Shown here: positions 1 through 4,994 of the stretch, piece after piece
Numbering within the stretch: position 1 is the stretch's first letter
How the letters are laid out: every line of letters starts with the position of its first letter
Assembly (NCBI GenBank): GCA_913776405.1
Contig: CAJYOV010000631.1
Location: 1-5,972 of the forward strand
Direction of reading: 5' to 3'
Source of the DNA: Pseudobdellovibrionaceae bacterium
GTDB taxonomy: Bacteria; Bdellovibrionota; Bdellovibrionia; Bdellovibrionales; JAMPXM01
Length of the DNA: 5,972 nucleotides
Position numbers and translations under genes: made by a program
Notes under the pieces: generated by a model
Told to the model about the DNA's origin: nothing
What the model saw: only the letters and a program-made list of their open reading frames with translations
Database searches by the model: none

Positions 1-258
1 CTTCTCCAGATCGGTTACAGACCCTCCGTACGATTTTACGGTCGCTGTTTCAGCGACTCCGCCACTAAAAGACGCTCGACAAGATGAGGGGTGGAAACCG
101 GCAGCCTGGCTTACAGACGCGAACGTAGAGACAAACAAGGTCAGTATGAGCGCCAAAATCAAGCGAAGAGGCGTCAAAAGGCAGAGAGGTGTCGAAACCT
201 TCGACACATGGGGCCGCTCATAACAATTGAGAGAAGGGCTCGGGACCGGATGCTTCAT
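1..258 (-). CDS. Putative Sec-exported protein, N-terminal part only (runs off left edge)
   Basis: The minus strand is open from an ATG at 258 to the window edge, giving 86 codons. The product contains a convincing signal peptide: Arg32, then a hydrophobic core (LILALILTLFV, residues 33-43), then a small-residue cleavage region (SVSQA-AGF, cut probably after Ala52). The short mature part seen (ASFSGGVAETATVKSYGG and flanks) is Ser/Gly/Thr-rich with one Cys at 60, and I do not recognise its family. There is no lipobox, so it should be a soluble periplasmic or secreted protein. The start is uncertain. The ATG at 258 gives a long 52-residue signal; a GTG at 207 gives a more typical 35-residue signal. 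Neither has a strong ribosome binding site, and both lie in inverted repeats. It lies downstream of the Fis-type gene but is separated from it by a terminator, so it needs its own promoter, which I could not identify. Confidence 0.6.
   Translation of the reverse strand, partial: MKHPVPSPSLNCYERPHVSKVSTPLCLLTPLRLILALILTLFVSTFASVSQAAGFHPSSCRASFSGGVAETATVKSYGGSVTDLEK
41..57. repeat. Perfect 7-bp inverted repeat with 3-base loop
   Basis: GTCGCTG (41-47) and CAGCGAC (51-57) are exact reverse complements separated by TTT. The repeat lies inside the coding part of the partial exported-protein gene, so it may be only mRNA structure. It is one of three short hairpins with 3-base loops within the first 265 bases. 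Confidence 0.6.
189..207. repeat. Perfect 8-bp inverted repeat covering a possible GTG start
   Basis: GTGTCGAA (189-196) and TTCGACAC (200-207) are exact reverse complements around a 3-base loop. On the minus strand the first three bases of the hairpin (207-205) are the GTG that would give the exported protein a normal-length signal peptide. If that GTG is the start, the start codon would be buried in the stem, which could limit translation. A regulator binding the palindrome is an alternative. Confidence 0.6.
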
Positions 259-264
259 ACCGGT
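245..264. repeat. Inverted repeat with one bulge, covering the possible ATG start
   Basis: ACCGG-ATG (245-252) pairs with CAT-(A)-CCGGT (256-264) around a 3-base CTT loop, with a single bulged A at 259. On the minus strand the ATG at 258-256 is inside the stem. It lies just after the terminator at 270-303 and before the 189-207 hairpin, so the leader of the exported-protein gene is unusually rich in hairpins. Confidence 0.5.
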
Positions 265-269
265 TCTAG

Positions 270-303
270 AAAAGCAAAAGGCCGACCGAAACCATGGTCG
301 ACC
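270..303 (-). terminator. Intrinsic terminator of the Fis-type gene
   Basis: Read on the minus strand, GGTCGACC (303-296) pairs with GGTCGGCC (287-280) over 8 bp with one T-G wobble and an 8-base loop, then TTTTGCTTTT follows. It lies 42 bases after the stop codon of the 345-623 gene. Just upstream of it (337-324) is a small GCTGA-TTCG-TCAGC hairpin. Together they should end the Fis-type transcript before the exported-protein gene. Confidence 0.65.
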
Positions 304-344
304 TTGAGCGATGACTGAAGTCAGCTGACGAATCAGCGTATGAC

Positions 345-623
345 TTACTGAACGTGCATTTGGTTCGATGGGAGCGAAGCATCCATCATGTGCTCGTGAC
401 CCATTTCTTGGTCCATGCCTTTGTTCTTCTTGCGGCGGTAGAGCGTGCGACGGTTGATACCGAGGATACGGGCTGCTGCTGTCTTCTTACCTTTCGTGAA
501 GTTCAAAACGTACTCGATGTAACGTTGATTCCACTCAGCGAGTGTAGGAAGTTGCGTTCCTGAAGTTGGTTTTGGGAATTGAAGCGGCAAGCCAGCGACT
601 ACGAGTTCTTCATTCATGATCAT
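345..623 (-). CDS. Small stand-alone Fis-type (HTH_8) DNA-binding protein
   Basis: This 92-residue protein carries a Fis-type helix-turn-helix at residues 27-66. The first helix is TLAEWNQRYIEYVLNFTKG, and the DNA-reading part is KTAAARILGINRRTLYRRKK. This domain normally sits at the C-terminus of sigma-54 activators of the NtrC family, but here there is no receiver or AAA+ ATPase domain, so the protein cannot by itself activate sigma-54 polymerase. The 26 residues before the domain are unremarkable, and the tail after Lys66 is polar with several His and Met residues. AAGGGGG lies 5 bases before the first ATG, which supports the start at 623; a second ATG two codons later is less well spaced. 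The likely role is a nucleoid-type or local transcription regulator acting as a dimer. Its targets are unknown. The upstream palindrome at 705-720 could be an autoregulatory site. Confidence 0.85.
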   Translation of the reverse strand: MIMNEELVVAGLPLQFPKPTSGTQLPTLAEWNQRYIEYVLNFTKGKKTAAARILGINRRTLYRRKKNKGMDQEMGHEHMMDASLPSNQMHVQ

Positions 624-704
624 TTAGACCCCCTTTTGATCTCACGATCCGAGTTGTTCGATACGGGCGAATCAAAAGATAACTGTTTGGTAGAGACAGG
701 CGTA

Positions 705-720
705 ATGTAGTTTTCTACAT
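705..720. promoter_or_regulatory. Palindrome ATGTAG-TTTT-CTACAT, possible operator
   Basis: A perfect 6-bp inverted repeat with a 4-base A/T spacer lies 82 bases upstream of the Fis-type start codon, just upstream of a weak promoter-like TTATCT. Symmetric sites with A/T centres are typical of dimeric HTH proteins, including Fis-type ones. Its function as an operator is inferred from position and symmetry only. Confidence 0.35.
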
Positions 721-902
721 CTTATGTCCCACTTCCCGACCTTTTTGCGATTTGGTGACTCAATTTCGCCGCAGGCTCGAAGTTGTCACGAGAGGTAGAC
801 ATAACCCCGCTCTAAACTAACGAAATAGAAACACAAGGCGAGCGATGCAGTGGGCTATTTGAAATTCTCGCTGAAATACTGCCCTGCGGCGTTTTACCTA
901 CG

Positions 903-940
903 GCGACTGCAGAGTCTCCGAAAGGAGTACCTGAAGTCGC
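903..940. repeat. 38-base interrupted hairpin with GAAA tetraloop
   Basis: GCGACT (903-908) pairs with AGTCGC (935-940). After a G-A mismatch, CAG (910-912) pairs with CTG (931-933). A symmetric 3x3 internal loop follows, and CTCC (916-919) pairs with GGAG (924-927) closed by GAAA. On the plus strand the GAAA tetraloop is a stable GNRA loop. It sits 20 bases before the terminator at 961-988, so it could be part of a small plus-strand RNA or of the trailer of the LysR transcript. Confidence 0.5.
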
Positions 941-960
941 TTCGACACGTTCAGAAAAAC

Positions 961-988
961 AAAGGCCCTTTTTACAAAGGGCCTTTTT
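961..988 (-). terminator. Strong terminator after the LysR gene, probably bidirectional
   Basis: AAAGGCCCTTT (961-971) and AAAGGGCCTTT (976-986) form a perfect 11-bp stem with a 4-base loop. On the minus strand it follows the LysR stop codon (998-1000) by 9 bases and is followed by GTTTTT, making it the LysR terminator. On the plus strand the stem ends in TTTTT, so it could also stop a transcript coming from the left. Confidence 0.85.
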
Positions 989-997
989 GCTCGACAC

Positions 998-2110
998 TTA
1001 TTTCAGGTCCGCCTCGAAGTCGGGCGACTCAAACAGATGAGGGAGTTCGATCAACGGTTCGCCTTCTTCTTCAACTCCTGCACCGCTCCCGCTCGAAGTT
1101 CCCACGGGGTTTGCGCCGCTCGCTAATCCACCGCCGATGCCGCTCGCGAGACCCTGTTCTGAAACCGCGCCCGCGCCCGTCGGCAATGCGGGCCCATTCG
1201 TTTTCGTACGTAAGCCGCGGCTGTCTTTCTCGAGAAGCTCAGACAGCTTTCGAATCGCGATCATGCGATTCGACGATTGACGCCAAAATGCGTAATACGC
1301 AAGTACGATTGGGCCGCTAAGAGAGAATGTTTTCAGATTCCCCGACTGCAGCAATTGACCGCCGAAACCTTTTGCAACTGCGGTAATACATTTGCCCTGC
1401 TCAGCAAGCTTCATTGCGAGATCGGAGTGATCTGTCTCGATCACCTCTTCTACAAAGATGTCTGACGATTGAAGATGATCTGACACGAGCTTGTTAAGCT
1501 GTGTATCGAAACGGCAGCGCGCTAGTGGCAGAGCCGTGAAAAGTTCCGCGCGGTTTTTGAATTGCTCGACCTTATCGGCGGCAGCGCAAAAGACAATTTC
1601 TGCAGAACCAACTTTGCCTGACTCGAGCCGCGTCGATGTCGGCTGCTCAAGTGAGATCGCCCAGTCGAGTTCACCGTTATAGACCTTGTCTAAAAGGCGA
1701 TCCGGATTTGCTTCGCGGAACGTGTTGACCGTACCGAAAGGCGAATACGCATCAAAATAACGAATCAAGAATTCCATCGTCGCCGCTGACGAAAATGAAT
1801 CTTGAACGCCGATGCGCACGGGATAACCGCCAATCACCGTTGGAGATACGACGTCTAAAAACCTGAGACCGGATTCAAACATCTGCTGTGCGTGCTTATA
1901 GAGTGTCTCACCTTCGACTGTCAGCTCAATGCGACGAGGTCTGCGGTGAAAGAGTGGCGTTTCGAGCAGCGTTTCGAGACGCTTGATCTGCTCGCTCACC
2001 GTTGGAATCGAAACACCGGTGACCTCAGCCGCTTCTTTCATCGACATCTTACGAGCGACTTCGTAGAAGTAGTAAACTTGGTTCCAGTTGATGTCTTTCA
2101 GCTTTTTCAT
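998..2110 (-). CDS. LysR-family transcriptional regulator, NhaR-like, with long C-terminal tail
   Basis: This 370-residue protein begins with a typical LysR winged helix-turn-helix (residues 8-66). The start INWNQVYYFYEVAR and the recognition part TGVSIPTVSEQIKRLE, followed by LFHRRPRRIELTVEG, closely resemble NhaR-type regulators. Residues about 95-295 form the periplasmic-binding-protein-like effector domain (GYPVRIGVQDSFSSAATMEFLIRYF at its start, cited in part). The start was set at 2110, not at the upstream ATG at 2347, because the domain begins here and a strong GGAGAGAGGTGGGG ribosome site precedes it. The longer frame would also cross a terminator. Residues 304-370 are an odd tail: a Gly/Ala/Ser-rich linker followed by a short acidic end (EEEGEPLIELPHLFESPDFE). 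LysR proteins usually stop near 300 residues. The effector and target genes are unknown; resemblance to NhaR does not prove a sodium response. Confidence 0.9.
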   Translation of the reverse strand: MKKLKDINWNQVYYFYEVARKMSMKEAAEVTGVSIPTVSEQIKRLETLLETPLFHRRPRRIELTVEGETLYKHAQQMFESGLRFLDVVSPTVIGGYPVRIGVQDSFSSAATMEFLIRYFDAYSPFGTVNTFREANPDRLLDKVYNGELDWAISLEQPTSTRLESGKVGSAEIVFCAAADKVEQFKNRAELFTALPLARCRFDTQLNKLVSDHLQSSDIFVEEVIETDHSDLAMKLAEQGKCITAVAKGFGGQLLQSGNLKTFSLSGPIVLAYYAFWRQSSNRMIAIRKLSELLEKDSRGLRTKTNGPALPTGAGAVSEQGLASGIGGGLASGANPVGTSSGSGAGVEEEGEPLIELPHLFESPDFEADLK

Positions 2111-2116
2111 GATGTT

Positions 2117-2130
2117 CCCCACCTCTCTCC
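2117..2130 (-). promoter_or_regulatory. Ribosome binding site fixing the LysR start
   Basis: On the minus strand GGAGAGAGGTGGGG lies directly before the ATG at 2110, with its AGGTGG core 8 bases upstream. This is the best ribosome site in the window. It decides against the 79-codon N-terminal extension that begins at 2347. Confidence 0.75.
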
Positions 2131-2255
2131 ATGGCGGCAGCTGCCAATTAGGAAAAGCCGAGCCTTCCCCCGTTAAGTAGGTTAGGAGATCGGGGTGGCA
2201 AGAATCTTTGCGGTGGTGTCTCTGGATTGTGAAAAAAGAGTCATCTAACAAGTTC

Positions 2256-2289
2256 AAAAAAAATCCTGGCCCTAGGAACGGGGCCAGGA
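2256..2289 (-). terminator. Strong intrinsic terminator of the HPF-like gene
   Basis: On the minus strand TCCTGGCCC (2289-2281) and GGGCCAGGA (2272-2264) form a perfect 9-bp GC-rich stem with an 8-base loop, followed directly by eight T residues. It lies about 70 bases after the stop codon of the 2360-2791 gene and separates it from the LysR gene. Confidence 0.9.
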
Positions 2290-2359
2290 CGGCGATTTTT
2301 AGCGGAAGTGTTAGATCGCTCAAAAGCGTAACAAAGCTTTCGCGCAATAGAATCGCGGA

Positions 2360-2791
2360 TTAGATCGGACTGTGTTCATCGGCGAGCTGTCGTTGCTCCT
2401 TCCAATCGTCGATTTGTTTTCGAACCTGACTTACGACTCGATCAACCGTCTCAATTAAATTACGTCCTCGAATGAATCCGGCGAATTTGCCTTGAGCCGA
2501 TCGAACTTTTAGAAACGCACGATATCCGTCTTTCGTTTTCCTGAGCAGAAGGTTGGCTGTTGAATCCGAAGGCGCCTTATCGAGAACGTGTTCGATGCGA
2601 GAGTTGATGTCGGTCATCGTCTCTTTCGCGTCGAGGCCTATCTCCGAAGACACAAATTCGCATTCTGCGAGCTCTCGATCGTTTTCTCCGCGCCACTCAG
2701 GATGCTTTCCGACGTCCTCCGAAGTCGCACCCGCATGAATTAAAATGCGCGATGTTTCTTGAGCGGTTCCTGCGAAGTCAGCTTTTGTCAT
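2360..2791 (-). CDS. Small protein resembling ribosome hibernation factor HPF/RaiA (tentative)
   Basis: This 143-residue cytoplasmic protein shows, in residues 45-132, the strand-helix-three strands-helix order of the S30EA/HPF fold. There is a possible first strand near 45-52, a helix NSRIEHVLDKAP (63-74), strands NLLLRK (80-85), RAFLKVRS (91-98) and KFAGFIRG (102-109), then a long basic helix LIETVDRVVSQVRKQIDDWKEQR (112-134, cited in part). Proteins of this fold bind the 30S decoding region and silence ribosomes in stationary phase or stress. The assignment comes from pattern and charge only, without any signature motif. The first 44 residues are acidic and not part of that fold, and the C-terminal dimerisation domain of long HPF is absent. 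AAGGGAG lies 5 bases before the ATG. The gene is 167 bases downstream of the methyltransferase gene and could be co-transcribed with it; it has its own strong terminator. It could equally be an uncharacterised protein of similar shape. Confidence 0.7.
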   Translation of the reverse strand: MTKADFAGTAQETSRILIHAGATSEDVGKHPEWRGENDRELAECEFVSSEIGLDAKETMTDINSRIEHVLDKAPSDSTANLLLRKTKDGYRAFLKVRSAQGKFAGFIRGRNLIETVDRVVSQVRKQIDDWKEQRQLADEHSPI

Positions 2792-2958
2792 ACGATCTCC
2801 CTTCTTCGTGACGGCCCGGGATTAGGCCGCTACCTGTCTCAACAGTATCCCTTGACCACGTTTTGACTGCGACAGTTGAAGAATCGAATTCGCAAAGACC
2901 TCACGCAGGAGCAATGCGTCCTGACGATATGTAAGGAAATTGTGTCGGATTCGCAACG

Positions 2959-4068
2959 TCAGTTAGCTAGGGAGTTGCTCGTTTCGACAACACTGTCTCG
3001 CTTCACGGCTGAGATGGACTTCGAGAAAAAACCTTTGTTCACATCCAAGTCAGAAAGCCCTTGATCCGTGAGAACAGTTTCGAGCGGCGTTTGGATATAG
3101 TTTTTGTAAAACGGCTCATGAAACTCTTTTGGGAAAAGCTCAAGTGCGGGATCGAAATCGGGCTGGTCACCAAGTTGGATGCTGTCGAGTGCGCCATGGA
3201 AACCGCCGGTTTTTAAAACGCGAAGACTCTCTCGAATAACCGCTTTACGCTCAGCAAGAGGCAGCTCATGAAAGAGGAAGATCGAGAACACAGCGTCGAA
3301 AGCCTCGTCTTTGAATGGTAAATCGGATGCATTTGCCTCAACAAAGTCGTGACGCGCGAACGACTTTAGCTGCTCTTGAGCGCGCTTCAAGTACGGTGCA
3401 CTCAAATCAACCGCCACGATTTTCGCTTTCGGAAATGCAAGCCGTACGAACCGTGTGCCACGCCCCGTCCCTGCGGCAAGCTCGAGGAACGTGAGACCCG
3501 TGCCATCGTGGTCCTCGCCGAAGTGGCGTTTCAGCTGCGGAATGACCAAGCGTCTCATCGCATCGGCCGCGCCTGAGAACAAAAGTTCGACCTGATGCTC
3601 GTAGAGTTCGGCCGATTTTTCTGAGAGATAGCCATCGTCTTGGAAATGGAAATTGCGCTGATAGTATTCAGGCAACCCTTCCAATAACTCGCGCGCTTCT
3701 TTCGAGAACTGGTGGGCTTTTTTCTGGCCGCGACGTTTTGCAAAACCTGCGATCTCAAAAAGCATCATCGGAAGCCGGCGCAAATGCTTCAGCGGGCTCT
3801 CGGGTCTTAAAACTTCAATGGGATAAAGACCGTTCGAGATGTTCGCCACATCTCGACGAAGAAGCTCAACAAGCGAAGCCCCCGCCGCCCGAAACAGTTT
3901 TGGGTCGTCGATCGCGAAACGTGGCCGCTTCCCCGTCATCAGGAACTCAACGGCCGGTCCCACCATCGCTTCTGTTCGATAGAGCGCACTGCGTGCGAAA
4001 GCGAAAGCTTCGAGGGATTGAGATTGGATCTTTTCAAATGGGAATTCGGAAAGAGATGGAAGACGCAT
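2959..4068 (-). CDS. Class I SAM-dependent methyltransferase with N-terminal helical domain
   Basis: In this 369-residue protein, residues 192-295 are a Rossmann-type methyltransferase domain of the methyltransferase-11/25 kind. Motif I is FLELAAGTGRG (194-204), the acidic residue that should hold the SAM ribose is Asp221 in VAVDLS, and motif II/III regions are ASDLPFKDEAFDAVFS (247-262) and LRVLKTGGF (282-290). Residues 1-190 are an extra, mostly helical region. Its end, FHFQDDGYLSEKSAELYEHQ (140-159) followed by VELLFSGAADAMRR, has the look of a conserved block found in a family of uncharacterised bacterial methyltransferases, and may form the substrate pocket. There is no signal peptide, so it acts in the cytoplasm. 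The substrate is unknown and the neighbours give no clue. TAGGAG lies 8 bases before the ATG. It is transcribed divergently from the FlgC-like gene, sharing about 147 bases of upstream DNA. Confidence 0.88.
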   Translation of the reverse strand: MRLPSLSEFPFEKIQSQSLEAFAFARSALYRTEAMVGPAVEFLMTGKRPRFAIDDPKLFRAAGASLVELLRRDVANISNGLYPIEVLRPESPLKHLRRLPMMLFEIAGFAKRRGQKKAHQFSKEARELLEGLPEYYQRNFHFQDDGYLSEKSAELYEHQVELLFSGAADAMRRLVIPQLKRHFGEDHDGTGLTFLELAAGTGRGTRFVRLAFPKAKIVAVDLSAPYLKRAQEQLKSFARHDFVEANASDLPFKDEAFDAVFSIFLFHELPLAERKAVIRESLRVLKTGGFHGALDSIQLGDQPDFDPALELFPKEFHEPFYKNYIQTPLETVLTDQGLSDLDVNKGFFSKSISAVKRDSVVETSNSLAN

Positions 4069-4132
4069 GTCGATAGCTCCTAATACGGGCGGTAGGTCCG
4101 AGCCCGCTCCTTTAATCTGTGCTTTCCCCAGC

Positions 4133-4159
4133 TAAAGTCCAGGTCTGTCGCGTCGAACT
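4133..4159 (+). promoter_or_regulatory. Possible sigma-28 (FliA)-like promoter for the FlgC-like gene
   Basis: TAAAGTCC (4133-4140), an 11-base spacer and GTCGAACT (4152-4159) match the flagellar sigma-28 consensus TAAAGTTT-N11-GCCGATAA at six of eight and four of eight positions, with the exact spacing. Transcription would start near 4166, giving a leader of about 50 bases. The -10 half is weak, so this is a suggestion. It gains weight only because the gene it would drive encodes a relative of a flagellar rod protein. Confidence 0.3.
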
Positions 4160-4161
4160 AG

Positions 4162-4204
4162 ACCCGAATGACGGGTGCCTTTTTCTTTCTCGCTGCGTTC
4201 GGGT
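4162..4204 (+). promoter_or_regulatory. Leader with two mutually exclusive hairpins
   Basis: ACCCG (4162-4166) can pair with CGGGT (4172-4176) to make a small hairpin followed closely by TTTTTCTTTCT, which resembles a weak terminator. The same segment, extended to ACCCGAA (4162-4168), can instead pair over 7 bp with TTCGGGT (4198-4204), just before the start codon at 4216. This is the layout of an attenuator, but the stems are short and no ligand-binding domain is visible. Confidence 0.3.
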
Positions 4205-4215
4205 ACTTTTGAGAC

Positions 4216-4830
4216 ATGAAATATTCAATCGCCGCTCACAGTGCCCTTTTCACGGCTCTCTTCGCAGTGTTCGCGTTTCCAATTTCTTCAACTGCAGCGA
4301 ATGACCCGCAAGCGATCTCCAAGTCAGTCAGTTCAACTCAAGCCTTCAACTGTTTCGACCTCCGTAAAGCGGCGCAAAAACTTCCCGTCTATGCGACCAA
4401 CATTGCCAATCGCGATGTAACTCGCACAAAAGAAGGTGGCGCTTACAAACGCGTTGATCTCGCTTGCCAAGAACTTTTTTGCAAAACGATCGAGCGCGAG
4501 GATTTTAAGACCGTTTACTTACCAGGACACCCAGACGCGAACAAAGCGGGCTACGTGCAGATGCCCGTCGTGAATGTTTCATCAGAGTTTGCTGCACTTT
4601 CGGCGGCAGCCGCTGAAGTTCGCCTCTTGGCCTCTTCTGGTGCGTGTGGTGCAACGGCGCTCAACGGCGCAACGATGGCTCTCGTCAAATACGATAAGGG
4701 CGCGGATGTGCAGTCAGACACCTTTAACTTCACGGCCGACGGGCGCCTGACCTCGTGGTCGCGCACGCTTCGCGATGGAAGCTCAAAAAGTGTCGCTTTC
4801 AACGCCGACGGCACCGTTCAAACCAACTAA
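4216..4830 (+). CDS. Sec-exported protein with a shortened FlgC (flagellar proximal rod)-like domain
   Basis: The first 28 residues of this 204-residue protein are a signal peptide: Lys2, hydrophobic core ALFTALFAVFAF, cleavage near STA-AND. Residues 46-140 match the flagellar rod protein FlgC. The N-terminal part FDLRKAAQKLPVYATNIAN (47-65) corresponds to the FlgC rod helix ending in the SN-ANA motif, followed by TRTKEGGAYKR (69-79). Then come VYLPGHPDA (100-108) and GYVQMPVVNVSSEF (112-125), equivalent to FlgC VYDPGHPDA and GYVxMPNVNVVEEM. FlgC has several tens of residues between these blocks; here there are about 20. Residues 160-204 form a new tail with strand-like repeats (FNFTADGRLTSW, VAFNADG). 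Cys46, 84, 89 and 144 could form disulfides in the periplasm. FlgC itself is exported by the flagellar type III system without a cleaved signal, so this is probably a repurposed paralogue, not the rod subunit. The ribosome site is weak (GAG two bases before ATG). A terminator follows. Confidence 0.85.
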   Translation: MKYSIAAHSALFTALFAVFAFPISSTAANDPQAISKSVSSTQAFNCFDLRKAAQKLPVYATNIANRDVTRTKEGGAYKRVDLACQELFCKTIEREDFKTVYLPGHPDANKAGYVQMPVVNVSSEFAALSAAAAEVRLLASSGACGATALNGATMALVKYDKGADVQSDTFNFTADGRLTSWSRTLRDGSSKSVAFNADGTVQTN

Positions 4831-4875
4831 AAATTGCCTTTAACGAACTCGGCGCACGCCGTGAGACTAATTTTT

Positions 4876-4903
4876 AAACACCGCCGTTTAAAGGCGGTGT
4901 TTT
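4876..4903 (+). terminator. Intrinsic terminator of the FlgC-like gene
   Basis: AAACACCGCC (4876-4885) pairs perfectly with GGCGGTGTTT (4893-4902) over 10 bp with a 7-base loop, and the stem runs into TTTTC. It lies 45 bases after the stop codon at 4830. A second small hairpin (CGGCG-CA-CGCCG, 4850-4861) lies between. It isolates the gene from the GH130 gene downstream. Confidence 0.85.
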
Positions 4904-4994
4904 TCTTTCGAAACAAGACAAATTTCCACAAAATCCGGATGACCTCACCCTTATTGCCTGATTGAGTCCCTGCTGAATGAGGGGGGTTTTAGGA

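Larger units (their letters stand above)
624..960. other. Intergenic region without a convincing gene
   Basis: No reading frame here has a believable start and protein-like composition. The region contains the leader of the Fis-type gene (624 onward, on the minus strand), a palindrome at 705-720 and a hairpin at 903-940, and it runs up to the terminator at 961-988. A possible minus-strand -10 element (TTATCT) lies close to the Fis-type gene, but its -35 partner is poor. The segment around 840-900 has further short pairings, for example GCAGT with ACTGC. The right-hand part could encode a small RNA ending at 988, but no good promoter was found for one. Confidence 0.5.

Noticed and set aside
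108..125. Short resemblance of CTGGCTTACAGAC to the 3' conserved part of RNase P RNA
   Set aside because: The other conserved RNase P regions, such as the GAGGAAAGTCC segment, are absent, and the minus strand codes for a signal peptide here.
91..318. Plus-strand frame of 75 codons
   Set aside because: GTG start, strongly Arg/Lys-rich shadow composition, opposite a minus-strand frame with a good signal peptide and across a terminator.
812..997. Minus-strand frame of 61 codons directly after the LysR stop
   Set aside because: Its start lies at the foot of the LysR terminator and the frame reads through the stem. No ribosome site and no recognisable sequence.
850..1320. Plus-strand frame of 156 codons
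   Set aside because: It starts with GTG without a ribosome site, runs through the 961-988 terminator and is antisense to the LysR tail. The composition is Arg/Ser-rich, typical of a shadow frame.
2111..2347. 79-codon N-terminal extension of the LysR frame from an ATG at 2347
   Set aside because: It crosses a strong terminator (2256-2289), lacks LysR-like sequence and is made unnecessary by the excellent ribosome site before 2110.
2903..2919. ACGCA/TGCGT hairpin after the methyltransferase gene as a terminator
   Set aside because: Only 5 bp and no adjacent T-run on the minus strand. Co-transcription of the methyltransferase and HPF-like genes remains open.
4086..4106. CGGGC/GCCCG hairpin in the methyltransferase leader as a riboswitch
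   Set aside because: A single 5-bp stem with no recognisable ligand-binding core.
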